Notes under the pieces: model-generated | Databases searched by the model: none | Told to the model about the DNA's origin: nothing | The model's input: only the letters and a program-made list of their open reading frames with translations | Assembly: GCA_002449785.1 (NCBI GenBank) | Contig: DJXP01000010.1 | Coordinates: forward strand, 1-16,080 | Source of the DNA: Clostridiales bacterium UBA7001 | Lineage (GTDB): Bacteria; Bacillota; Clostridia; TANB77; CAG-508 | Direction: 5' to 3' | DNA: 16,080 bases | Made by a program: the position numbers and the translations under genes | Part shown: in pieces, positions 7,314-14,067 of the stretch | Position numbering within the stretch: position 1 is the stretch's first letter | Layout of the letters: every line of letters begins with the position of its first letter

Positions 7314-7457
7314 ATGAATTTTGTAAAAGGAGTTATGATTGGTAGTATTATTACTGCAGGAACAATGCTTATGTATTCTGAAGGGCTAGATGATAACAAG
7401 AAAAAAATGATGAGAAAAGGAAAGCATTTTTTTAAAAAAATGAGAAATGTTATATAA
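7314..7457 (+). CDS. Small membrane-associated peptide, 47 aa
   Basis: The ATG at 7314 follows a near-perfect AAGGAGG at a spacing of six bases, which makes the small frame credible. The product begins MNFVKGVMIGSIITAG, a short hydrophobic helix with small residues at about 4-20, followed by a strongly basic tail (KKKMMRKGKHFFKKM). This layout resembles the short YtxH/DUF3918-like peptides of Firmicutes, which have an N-terminal membrane helix and a cationic helix; the resemblance is not tested. It is the last gene before the 7461-7504 hairpin, so it probably shares the ruvA-rarA transcript. Confidence 0.65.
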   Translation: MNFVKGVMIGSIITAGTMLMYSEGLDDNKKKMMRKGKHFFKKMRNVI

Positions 7458-7460
7458 TAT

Positions 7461-7504
7461 AATAATATCATTCAGCCAAATAAAACTGACTGAATGATAT
7501 TATT
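7461..7504. terminator. Shared terminator hairpin between convergent genes
   Basis: AATAATATCATTCAG at 7461-7475 is perfectly complementary to 7490-7504, a 15-bp stem with a 14-base loop. It lies four bases after the stop of the plus-strand 47-aa gene and four bases past the stop of the minus-strand gene. The T-tracts on both sides are short, so termination efficiency is uncertain, but the position suits a bidirectional terminator. Confidence 0.7.
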
Positions 7505-7508
7505 TAGA

Positions 7509-7910
7509 TTAATTTTCAGGATATTCTTCATTTTCAATTTTTTCATCTTTTTCACAGTGTAAATCAATACCTTTTAAACAAGAACCTTCTTTATCACATG
7601 ATTTACATATTTTTACATGTTTAACTCTATTTACCCAAATTTGTATACTATATGACTTATTTGGGCAAAGTGGGCCGAATACAAATTCACCCTCTTTATC
7701 TGTAAATGTGTGTGATACAGGTTTTCTTTCATCAAAACAAACTTCAACTAGTTTAACAACAGCATCTTTTACAGGTTTTCCTTTGCTATCTTTTATTATT
7801 CCATATACAACATTTCTTTCATCTTCAGGTAATTGTAAGTCTAAATCGTATTGTTTTCCAGACTCAATAAATCCTTGAACATCAACAATAACTTTTTTAT
7901 CAAACTCCAT
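7509..7910 (-). CDS. Carboxypeptidase-regulatory-like beta-sandwich protein, Cys-rich C-terminus
   Basis: A 133-residue protein with no signal peptide or membrane helix. Residues 34-92 have the pattern of a carboxypeptidase-regulatory-like or Cna-B-type beta-sandwich: VVYGIIKDSKGKPVKDAVV, then TFTDKEGEFVFGPL and YSIQIWV. The C-terminal 40 residues contain CKSC (102-105), C111 and C119, with C58 and C82 earlier, a possible metal site or disulphide set. Similar proteins occur in clostridia, but I know of no assigned role. GAAAGGA lies about ten bases before the start. The gene is divergent from the SSB-like gene and convergent with the ruvA unit, so it stands alone. Confidence 0.8.
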   Translation of the reverse strand: MEFDKKVIVDVQGFIESGKQYDLDLQLPEDERNVVYGIIKDSKGKPVKDAVVKLVEVCFDERKPVSHTFTDKEGEFVFGPLCPNKSYSIQIWVNRVKHVKICKSCDKEGSCLKGIDLHCEKDEKIENEEYPEN

Positions 7911-8072
7911 TTTAAAAATTCCTTTCTAACAGATTTTAGATAAGTGCAATGTTAAATATTGCCTTTAATTAAATTTATGATTATACTTTTAAAAAGGTTA
8001 ATATATTTATAAGAATTATATAAATAAATAATAATATGATTATATAGGAAAAAGTATTGCAAATTTACATAA

Positions 8073-8118
8073 AAATCACAAGGTTACCGATAATAGGTTT
8101 ACTTGTTTTCTTTGATTT
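8073..8118. repeat. Nested imperfect inverted repeat in the divergent spacer
   Basis: AAATCA-CAAG-gtt-ACC is followed by a seven-base loop (GATAATA), then GGT-tta-CTTG, seven unpaired bases, and TGATTT. It is one of the few GC-containing stretches in this spacer. It could be an operator for either divergent gene or a remnant of a structured RNA. GGTTACCGAT recalls the 3' part of a c-di-GMP-I riboswitch, but the rest of that aptamer is absent. Confidence 0.3.
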
Positions 8119-8129
8119 AATTAGCTTTT

Positions 8130-8138
8130 TGTGGATAA
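8130..8138 (-). promoter_or_regulatory. Consensus DnaA box upstream of the SSB-like gene
   Basis: The plus strand reads TGTGGATAA, the exact reverse complement of the DnaA 9-mer TTATCCACA. It is the only perfect match that I found in the window and lies 48 bp before the -35 element of the SSB-like gene, flanked by A/T-rich DNA. A single box suggests regulation or chance, not an origin. Confidence 0.4.
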
Positions 8139-8185
8139 AAAATAAATAAAAAATGTAAAAAATACAAAAAAATAGCAATTTTATG

Positions 8186-8214
8186 TAGACAAAGAGGAAA
8201 AAATGTGCTATACT
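8186..8214 (+). promoter_or_regulatory. Promoter of the SSB-like gene
   Basis: TAGACA at 8186-8191 and TATACT at 8209-8214 are separated by 17 bp, close to the sigma-A consensus. The start would be near 8221, leaving a leader of about 74 nt before the TTG start. Confidence 0.6.
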
Positions 8215-8294
8215 TAAATTGTTTTTAAGAGAAATTAGTTGATATACGCATTATGTGAAGAATACAATAGATAAATTTTAAGGAGGAATTAAAA

Positions 8295-8978
8295 TTGAAT
8301 ACAAATTATTCAGAAAACAATCACTTAGTATTAATAGGGAAAGTAGTAAGTGATAAAAGCTACAGCCATGAGATTTACGGAGAAAAGTTCTATGTTTTTG
8401 ATCTAGAGGTTGTAAGACTTAGCTCTACAGTAGATATTATTCCTATCACAGTATCTGAGAGATTATTAACAAATATAGAATTAGAAATAGGAAAAAAACT
8501 TAGAGTTGAAGGACAATTTAGATCTTACAATAATTATGAAAATGAAAGAAACAGACTAATTTTAACTGTTTTTGCAAAAGAAATTGTTCCAGTAGAAGAA
8601 AGCGAAGAAGAAAATGCTAATGAAGTAACAAATGAAGTTGTATTAATAGGTTATATTTGCAAAAAACCTATTTACAGACAAACACCATTTGGAAGAGAAA
8701 TTGCAGATATATTATTAGCAGTAAATAGAGCATATAATAAATCAGACTACATACCTAGTATAGCTTGGGGACGTAATGCAAGATTTTGCCAAAATATGGA
8801 AGTTGGAACAGAAGTAAAAATTACCGGAAGAGTTCAATCTAGAAATTATGAGAAAAAACATGAAGATGGAACTGTTGAAACAAGAGTAGCATATGAAGTT
8901 TCAATTGCAAGTATGGAAATTACAAATAATGAAGAAGAAAATGAAGAAGAAAATGTTAATCAAGAAGAAGTTGTTTAG
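8295..8978 (+). CDS. Tandem OB-fold single-stranded DNA-binding (SSB-like) protein
   Basis: The protein is 227 residues with two OB folds in tandem, at about 8-100 (HLVLIGKVVSD...LILTVFAKEIVPV) and 113-211 (NEVVLIGYICKKP...YEVSIASMEI). The second has the SSB pattern IAWGRNARFCQNMEVGTEVKITGRVQSR (155-182). The acidic linker (101-109) and acidic tail (212-227) resemble SSB tails, but the tail ends QEEVV and lacks the usual DDIPF-type tip that docks partner proteins. The TTG start at 8295 is set by a perfect AGGAGG at 8281-8286, eight bases upstream, and leaves the first strand of OB1 intact. It is a single-gene unit with its own promoter and terminator. It is probably an accessory SSB distinct from the main chromosomal one, which is usually found with rpsF and rpsR. 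Confidence 0.82.
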   Translation: MNTNYSENNHLVLIGKVVSDKSYSHEIYGEKFYVFDLEVVRLSSTVDIIPITVSERLLTNIELEIGKKLRVEGQFRSYNNYENERNRLILTVFAKEIVPVEESEEENANEVTNEVVLIGYICKKPIYRQTPFGREIADILLAVNRAYNKSDYIPSIAWGRNARFCQNMEVGTEVKITGRVQSRNYEKKHEDGTVETRVAYEVSIASMEITNNEEENEEENVNQEEVV

Positions 8979-9020
8979 TTTTTAAATTAGATATAGATTT
9001 TAGCAAATCATATAAAGTAT

Positions 9021-9063
9021 AATACCTGCGTGCTAATTAAAGTTAGTATGTGGGTGTTTTTTT
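9021..9063 (+). terminator. Rho-independent terminator of the SSB-like gene
   Basis: AATACCTGCGTGCTAA pairs with TTAGTATGTGGGTGTT along 16 positions around the loop TTAAAG, followed by an unbroken T-run to 9063. Several pairs are G-U and would become mismatches in the opposite strand, so the structure is specific to RNA read from the plus strand. Confidence 0.85.
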
Positions 9064-9066
9064 ATA

Positions 9067-9177
9067 TTCTTAGGAAAGTCATCCGCGATAGTGGTGAGTT
9101 TCCTTAGAAGATAGTTATGGAAGAGTTAGAATTTCTAGCAACATAAGTTGCGTAGAAATTCTTGGTCTTGTTTTTTA
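9067..9177 (+). ncRNA. Candidate structured small RNA or leader ending in an intrinsic terminator
   Basis: Stem 1 spans 9067-9109. TTCT pairs with AGAA, AGGAAA with TTTCCT and TCATC with GGTGA, with symmetrical single T/T and G/G mismatches and the loop CGCGATAGT. An 11-base linker follows. Stem 2 spans 9121-9169. AAGA pairs with TCTT outside a 3x3 internal loop, then AGAATTTCTAGCAAC pairs with GTTGC(g)TAGAAATTCT with one bulged G and the loop ATAA. GTTTTTT follows at once, so stem 2 looks like an intrinsic terminator. The element lies just after the SSB-gene terminator and about 110 bp before the next gene. No strong promoter is seen; TATAAT at 9018-9023 or TATATT at 9063-9068 are options. 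I match it to no RNA family that I know. Confidence 0.5.
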
Positions 9178-9188
9178 TATAATTTACC

Positions 9189-9217
9189 TTGATTTTTTAT
9201 TAATTTTAGTATATATA
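9189..9217 (+). promoter_or_regulatory. Possible promoter of the membrane-protein/lspA operon
   Basis: TTGATT at 9189-9194 and TATATA at 9212-9217 are 17 bp apart. The setting, between an upstream terminator and an operon start, is right, but TATATA-like words are common in this A/T-rich DNA. Confidence 0.35.
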
Positions 9218-9289
9218 TATTTTAGGAAAATAATTGAATTTAGTAGGCAAAATAGTTAATTTATTTTGTATTTATTTGAAAGGATTAAA

Positions 9290-11056
9290 ATGGAAAAGGA
9301 AGTTGAATTTGAATCAGAAGATAATACTAATATTAAAAACGAAGAAAATAATATCAGTAATGAAATAAATGAAGATAATAATAAGATTATAAATATCTCA
9401 AAAAAGAATAATATAATTTTTCATATAATTGCAGTTATTTGCATTGCAATGTATTGTATAGCTTTAGCACCTAAAGTATTACAGAATGATACTTTTTATA
9501 CATTAAAAATAGGGGAATATATATATAATAATGGAGTATTTAATTTAACAGAAGATTTATATTCATGGCATGAACTTCCATATACTTATCCACATTGGTT
9601 ATATGATTTGGGGATGTTTATAATTTACAATATAGGTGGACAAAAAGGTGTATATATATCAACTATGGTATTTAGTGCTATTTTAGGCATATCTATATAT
9701 ATATTATCAAATAAAAAATCTAAAAATAGTGTTATTTCATTTATAGTTACTATTTGTGCGATGTATTTAATTAGAAATTTTATTGCAGCAAGAGCTCAAC
9801 TTGTAACATTTATTTTATTTATATGGACAGTATATTTTATAGAAAAATTTCTTGAGACTACAAAAATAAAATATGAAATAATACTTCTTATAATTCCATT
9901 ATTAATTGCAAATTTACACTGTGCTGTTTTTCCATTTTATTTTATATTGTTTTTACCATATATAGGCGAATATTTTTTATTAGCTGTAGAAGATTTAGTC
10001 TTAGATTTAAAGATTTTCTCTTTAGTATTAAAAATTAGAAAAAAATTAAGTAAAAAAGAAGAAACAATACAAAAAATTGAAAATAAACTTATAAAAATAG
10101 AGCAAGCTATTCCAAAAAGAAAAGAAAAAATTAAAGAAATAAGGAATAAACCATATAGGATTAAATCTGTTAAAAATCATGCAGTATTGCTTCTTATTTC
10201 AGTAATGTTAATAGCATCATTAACCGGATTAGTAAATCCAGCAGGAAATGGAGCTTATACTTATTTATATAAAACAATAAAAGGAAATACAACAGATTCT
10301 ATAAATGAGCATTTACCACTAACATTAATCGAAAATAAGGAATTTGCAGTAGTATTAATAGTATTTTTAATGATTTTAGTTTTTACAGATACAAAAATTA
10401 AACTTCATGACTTATTTATGTTTGGTGGAATTACATTTTTGGCATTTAATTCTAGAAGACAGGTATCAATGTTTGCTATATTTTGTATGCCGATTTTAGC
10501 AAACTTGATATCCGATATGGTAGAAAAATATGATAAAGAAACATTTATAAAAATTGAAAAATTCTTTTCAGAATGGTTTGGAGCAATTATTATTATTTGT
10601 TGTTTCATTATTTTATCAACAAATGTTATAAAGCCTCATATTAGAGATGAATATATAGATACTTCTTCTTATCCAGTAGAAGCATCAGACTGGATTTTGG
10701 CAAATTTAGATGTTTCAAAAATTAAATTATATAATGAATATAATTATGGAAGTTATTTATTATTTAGAGGAATACCTGTATTTATAGACTCTAGATGTGA
10801 CTTATATTCACCAGAATTTAATGAAGATATAGTAAATGGTATAGATGGTAGAGATATTTTTTCAGATGCTTTAAATATAGCAGGTTTAGGAGTTAATTAT
10901 AAAACTAAATTTGAAGAATATGGTGTTACACATATTATATTATATGAGAATTCAAAATTAGCAATGATACTTAAGAGCGATTCAGACTATAAGCTTTTAT
11001 ATAGTAAAGGAAATTTCGTAATATTTGAAAGACTAATTACAAATGAAGAATCTTGA
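9290..11056 (+). CDS. Polytopic membrane protein, GT-C glycosyltransferase-like
   Basis: The start at 9290 is chosen because GAAAGGA at 9278-9283 would lie inside the coding region if the TTG at 9266 were used; the product is then 588 residues. A charged, Asn/Glu-rich cytoplasmic N-terminus (1-40) precedes about ten hydrophobic segments, the first at 43-61 and the last at about 430-446. After the first comes QNDTFYTLKIGEYI (65-78) and YTYPHWLYDLG (98-108), an acidic first loop as in GT-C enzymes. Residues 249-296 are a highly charged, probably coiled-coil insertion between membrane helices. The C-terminal domain outside the last helix has YPVEASDWILANL (461-473), YNYGSYLLFRGIPVFIDSRCDLY (484-506) and THIILYE. 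This matches a family of bacterial polytopic proteins related to PMT/ArnT glycosyltransferases. The sugar donor and acceptor cannot be inferred. It starts the lspA operon. Confidence 0.8.
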   Translation: MEKEVEFESEDNTNIKNEENNISNEINEDNNKIINISKKNNIIFHIIAVICIAMYCIALAPKVLQNDTFYTLKIGEYIYNNGVFNLTEDLYSWHELPYTYPHWLYDLGMFIIYNIGGQKGVYISTMVFSAILGISIYILSNKKSKNSVISFIVTICAMYLIRNFIAARAQLVTFILFIWTVYFIEKFLETTKIKYEIILLIIPLLIANLHCAVFPFYFILFLPYIGEYFLLAVEDLVLDLKIFSLVLKIRKKLSKKEETIQKIENKLIKIEQAIPKRKEKIKEIRNKPYRIKSVKNHAVLLLISVMLIASLTGLVNPAGNGAYTYLYKTIKGNTTDSINEHLPLTLIENKEFAVVLIVFLMILVFTDTKIKLHDLFMFGGITFLAFNSRRQVSMFAIFCMPILANLISDMVEKYDKETFIKIEKFFSEWFGAIIIICCFIILSTNVIKPHIRDEYIDTSSYPVEASDWILANLDVSKIKLYNEYNYGSYLLFRGIPVFIDSRCDLYSPEFNEDIVNGIDGRDIFSDALNIAGLGVNYKTKFEEYGVTHIILYENSKLAMILKSDSDYKLLYSKGNFVIFERLITNEES

Positions 11057-11058
11057 TA

Positions 11059-11081
11059 ATTAAAATAATTATTATTTTAAT
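11059..11081 (+). other. AT-only perfect hairpin before lspA
   Basis: ATTAAAATAA and TTATTTTAAT form a perfect ten-base inverted repeat around TTA, two bases after the upstream stop codon and just before the AGAAAGGA ribosome binding site of lspA. No T-tract follows, so it is not a typical terminator. It may be chance or an mRNA-processing or stability element. Confidence 0.3.
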
Positions 11082-11096
11082 TTAGAAAGGATAACA

Positions 11097-11543
11097 ATGA
11101 AAAATAAAACAAAAAAAATGTTGATAATTATTACAATATGTTTAATTATTATTGATCAATTCATTAAAATAATAGCTATTAAATCACTTACAGACCCTAT
11201 TGGAAATGACTTTTTGGGATTAGAAATAGTTCATAATACTGGAATGGCTTTTGGATTTAATGATGGAAACATAAAAAATATATTTTTAACAATTTTTGTT
11301 TTATTAATAGTATTAAATTTTGTAAAAAATCAAATTGAAAGAATAGATAATAAAACAACAATTGCACTTTCTCTTGTAATTGCAGGTGGAATAAGCAATT
11401 TGATTGATAGAATATTTAGGGGTTTTGTAATTGATTTTATTAAAATATATAAAATACCTAATTTTAATTTTGCAGATATATGTATAGTATTGGGTTGGGG
11501 ATTTTTAATTGTATTTTTAATTGATTATACAAAGAAAAATTAG
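11097..11543 (+). CDS. lspA: Lipoprotein signal peptidase (signal peptidase II)
   Basis: LspA is the membrane aspartyl protease that removes the signal peptide of diacylglyceryl-modified prolipoproteins. The product is 148 residues, the usual length, with four hydrophobic segments (about 8-28, 60-76, 88-102 and 129-143). The conserved blocks are all present: IIIDQ with D20, VHNTGMAFG (45-53), AGGISNLIDRIFRGFVIDFI (96-115) and FNFADICIVLG (123-133). The catalytic pair should be D104 in NLIDR and D127 in NFADI. AGAAAGGA is a good ribosome binding site. The lspA-then-rluD order is common in Firmicutes; here a glycosyltransferase gene lies between them. Confidence 0.97.
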   Translation: MKNKTKKMLIIITICLIIIDQFIKIIAIKSLTDPIGNDFLGLEIVHNTGMAFGFNDGNIKNIFLTIFVLLIVLNFVKNQIERIDNKTTIALSLVIAGGISNLIDRIFRGFVIDFIKIYKIPNFNFADICIVLGWGFLIVFLIDYTKKN

Positions 11544-11580
11544 ATGATTAATACTTTTGATATTATTTAGAGGTGCCAAA

Positions 11581-12343
11581 TTGCGTAATATAGTGAGAAT
11601 CTTGGGAATTAATATTGACAATATAGATATTAATGAAGCAGGAGAAATAACAAAAAAGTTAATAGAAAATAGTAATAAAAGATGCGAAATAGTAGTAGCA
11701 CCAAATACTGAGTTTATTATGATGGCTCAAAAGGATGAAGAATTTTACAACATTTTAAATGAAGCGAGTCTAGCTACTCCTGATAGTGTAGGTGTTATTA
11801 TAGCTGGGAAAATACAGAAAAAACCATTTAAACAAAGAATACCAGGACAAGCCTATTTTAGAAAAATTTTGGAAGTAGGAGAAAAAGAAGGGTGGACATT
11901 TTACTTTTTAGGTGGTAAAGGTGATGTACCAAAACTTGCTTCAGAAAATGTAAAAAAAATATATCCAAATGTTAATATTGTTGGATATCATGAGGGGTAT
12001 TTCGATAAAGACAGTGAGTCTAAAGTAATAGATGAAATAAATAGTTTAAAACCTAATGTTTTATTTGTGGCAATGGGTGCACCACTTCAAGAAAAATGGA
12101 TTTATAAAAATAGAAGCAGACTAAAAGTAGATATTGCTGCACGGTCAAGGGGGAACTTTTGATTATGAATCTGGAAAAATAAAAAGAGCACCGAAATTTA
12201 TTCAAAAAATAGGCATGGAATGGCTTTGGAGATTATTACTTCAGCCATCTAGAATAATTAGAATGTTGGTGCTTCCAGTTTACTTACTTAAAATAATTTT
12301 TACAAAGGATATAACTAAAGGAAAATTTGATAAAATTAATTAG
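11581..12343 (+). pseudogene. WecG/TagA/CpsF-family glycosyltransferase with a +1 frameshift near 12142
   Basis: Family members transfer N-acetylmannosamine or N-acetylmannosaminuronic acid to a lipid-linked GlcNAc, as in wall teichoic acid or enterobacterial common antigen. The TTG at 11581 is taken as start because AGAGGTG lies five bases upstream and the product then begins MRNIVRILGINID. The first frame carries APNTEF (40-45), TPDSVGV with the likely catalytic D68, and MGAPLQEKWI (165-174), then runs off into ARSRGNF and stops at 12162. The second frame resumes exactly the family sequence, GQGGTFDYESGKIKRAP and GMEWLWRLLLQPSR, to 12343. Leaving out the C at 12142 joins the two as DIAAGQGGTFDYE, 253 residues, the normal length. 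So this is a one-base insertion: a mutation, an assembly error, or less likely a recoding site. Both halves look otherwise intact, which argues for a recent event. Confidence 0.85.
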
Positions 12344-12346
12344 AGT

Positions 12347-13273
12347 ATGGAGAAAATATTGGATAATAGAGAATTCATAGTTGATGAAAAGAATGAAGGA
12401 ATAAGAATTGATAAGGCTATTAGTGAAAAATATGAAGATATTTCAAGAGCTACTGTTCAAAGGCTAATTGAAGAAGGTAGTGTATTAGTAAATGGAAAGG
12501 TTTCAAAAGCATCATATAAATTATGTTTAAATGATAGAATCATAGTGAATATAAAAGAACCTCAAAGAATCGAAATTAAAGAAGAAAACATACCATTAGA
12601 TATAATTTATGAAGATGATGATATATTAGTAATTAATAAACAAAAAGGATTAGTTGTCCATCCGGGAAATGGTAATCCAGATGGGACTTTAGTAAATGCA
12701 ATTATGTATCATTGTAAAGAAAGACTTTCTGGAATCGGCGGAGAAATTAGACCAGGTATAGTACATAGAATTGATAAAGATACTTCAGGTTTATTAATAA
12801 TAGCTAAAAATGATAAAGCACATATTATATTAAGTGAAGCATTAAAAAATCATGAAATAAAAAAAACATATATTGCATTAGTTAGAGGAAATGTTAAAGA
12901 AAATGAAGCAACAATTAATATGCCAATTTCACGAAGCCTATCTGACAGAACCAAAATGGCAGTATCTAAAAATGGAAAAAATGCTGTTACTCATTTTAAA
13001 GTTTTAGAAAGATTTGCTGGATTTACATTACTTGAGGTAAATATTGAAACAGGAAGAACTCATCAAATTAGAGTTCATTTATCTCAAATTGGATATCCGA
13101 TAGTTGGAGATTCAGTATATTCAAATGGTAAGAATCCATTTGGAGTTGAGGGGCAATGTTTGCATAGCCAAAAATTAGAATTTAAGCATCCTATAACAAA
13201 TGAAAAACTTATTTTAAAGGCAAAATTACCTGAATATTTTGAGAAAATAATAGAAGATTTAAGAAAAAAATAA
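12347..13273 (+). CDS. RluD-family 23S rRNA pseudouridine synthase
   Basis: RluA/RluD-type enzymes isomerise specific uridines in 23S rRNA. The product is 308 residues. An S4 RNA-binding domain (about 16-72, GIRIDKAISEKYEDISRATV) is followed by the catalytic domain, with VHRIDKDTSGLLI (139-151) holding the catalytic D143, KKTYIALVRG, and ETGRTHQIRVHLSQIGYPIVGDSVY. The ATG at 12347 starts three bases after the previous stop and has no ribosome binding site of its own. An in-frame TTG at 12359 has GGAG six bases upstream and could be the real start, giving 304 residues. RluD and related homologues share these motifs, so the exact target position is not certain. It follows lspA closely, as in many Firmicutes. 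Confidence 0.93.
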   Translation: MEKILDNREFIVDEKNEGIRIDKAISEKYEDISRATVQRLIEEGSVLVNGKVSKASYKLCLNDRIIVNIKEPQRIEIKEENIPLDIIYEDDDILVINKQKGLVVHPGNGNPDGTLVNAIMYHCKERLSGIGGEIRPGIVHRIDKDTSGLLIIAKNDKAHIILSEALKNHEIKKTYIALVRGNVKENEATINMPISRSLSDRTKMAVSKNGKNAVTHFKVLERFAGFTLLEVNIETGRTHQIRVHLSQIGYPIVGDSVYSNGKNPFGVEGQCLHSQKLEFKHPITNEKLILKAKLPEYFEKIIEDLRKK

Positions 13274-13287
13274 AATTGGAGAATTGA

Positions 13288-14007
13288 ATGGAAAATAGCA
13301 TTAGACTTCAAAAGTTTTTAGCAGATGCTGGAATTGCATCTCGAAGAAAATGCGAAGTTTTAATTGAAAATAAAGAAGTATTAGTAAATGGTGAAATTGC
13401 TCATTTAGGTCAAAAAATAGATCCTGAAAAAGATGAAATAAAGTATAAAGGAAAAATTATAAAGTTGCAGGATAAAAAAATATATATTTTACTTAATAAG
13501 CCTATTGGATATGTTACAACAGCAAAAGAACAATTTGACAGACCATTTGTATTAGAGCTAATTGGTATAAAAGAAAGAGTTGTTCCTGTTGGAAGACTTG
13601 ATATGTATACATCTGGAGCACTAATATTAACTAATGATGGGGATTTTGTATATAAAGTTACACATCCTAAACATGAAATTACAAAAACATACACAGTTAC
13701 AATAAAAGGTATTATAACTGATGCTGATATAGCACAGTTAAGAGATGGAGTAAAAATAGATAATAATTATATTACCAAACCAGCAAAGGCAAGAATTTTA
13801 AAAATAGATTCAGAAAAAAATTTATCCAGAATTGAAATAACAATTCACGAAGGAAAAAATAGACAAGTTCGAAAAATGTGTGAAGCAATTGGCAAAAAAG
13901 TATTAGCTTTACATAGAGCAAAAATTGGAAATATTGGTGTAAAAGATTTAAAGATTGGAACATGGAGATATTTAACAGAAAGTGAAAAAAACAATTTATT
14001 AAATTAA
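13288..14007 (+). CDS. rluB: RsuA/RluB-family rRNA pseudouridine synthase
   Basis: This second pseudouridine synthase belongs to the other family. It has 239 residues, an S4 domain (5-50, RLQKFLADAGIASRRKCEVLI), ILLNKPIGYVTT (67-78), VGRLDMYTSGALILTNDG (101-118) with the catalytic D105, and HEGKNRQVRKMCEAIGKKVLALHRAKIG. The HEGKNRQVR motif is the RsuA/RluB signature. Length and domain order fit RluB, which modifies 23S rRNA helix 90 in bacteria; the gene symbol rests on that and not on a search. TTGGAG lies six bases before the ATG. The gene begins 14 bp after the RluD-family gene, so both are likely made from one transcript. Confidence 0.92.
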   Translation: MENSIRLQKFLADAGIASRRKCEVLIENKEVLVNGEIAHLGQKIDPEKDEIKYKGKIIKLQDKKIYILLNKPIGYVTTAKEQFDRPFVLELIGIKERVVPVGRLDMYTSGALILTNDGDFVYKVTHPKHEITKTYTVTIKGIITDADIAQLRDGVKIDNNYITKPAKARILKIDSEKNLSRIEITIHEGKNRQVRKMCEAIGKKVLALHRAKIGNIGVKDLKIGTWRYLTESEKNNLLN

Positions 14008-14067
14008 TAATCATTATTAATAAGTATTTACAAATGAGAAATTAAATGTACAAAAGAGGAGATAATT

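Larger units (their letters stand above)
7911..8294. promoter_or_regulatory. Divergent regulatory spacer, 384 bp
   Basis: No gene is visible here. On the minus strand a TATAAT lies at 7985-7980, about 70 bases before the start of the minus-strand gene, but without a convincing -35. GCAAT/ATTGC at 7947-7962 is a short inverted repeat. Further right are the nested inverted repeat 8073-8118, a consensus DnaA box 8130-8138 and the promoter 8186-8214, listed separately. The rest is plain A/T-rich sequence. Confidence 0.5.
8979..9289. other. 311-bp spacer: terminator, candidate structured RNA, promoter-like boxes
   Basis: No protein gene is visible. In order it holds the SSB-gene terminator (9021-9063), a two-hairpin element ending in T's (9067-9177), a weak promoter (9189-9217) and the leader of the membrane protein gene, ending in GAAAGGA at 9278. 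A TATAAT at 9018-9023 sits at the base of the first hairpin, without a clear -35. Confidence 0.6.

Noticed and set aside
8073..8118. c-di-GMP-I riboswitch suggested by GGTTACCGAT
   Set aside because: The conserved upstream parts of that aptamer are missing, and the sequence is followed by a new promoter, not by an expression platform.
9266..9289. TTG at 9266 as start of the GT-C-like membrane protein
   Set aside because: GAAAGGA at 9278-9283 is the evident binding site for the ATG at 9290; nothing suitable precedes 9266.
11557..11580. TTG at 11557 as start of the glycosyltransferase gene
   Set aside because: It would place the AGAGGTG ribosome binding site inside the coding region; the TTG at 11581 is correctly spaced from it.
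13410..14014. Minus-strand open frames opposite rluB
   Set aside because: They are complementary to conserved pseudouridine synthase motifs and have no features of their own.
14001..14017. TTAATAAT/ATTATTAA inverted repeat after rluB as a terminator
   Set aside because: Only A and T, with almost no loop and no T-tract; likely chance in this base composition.
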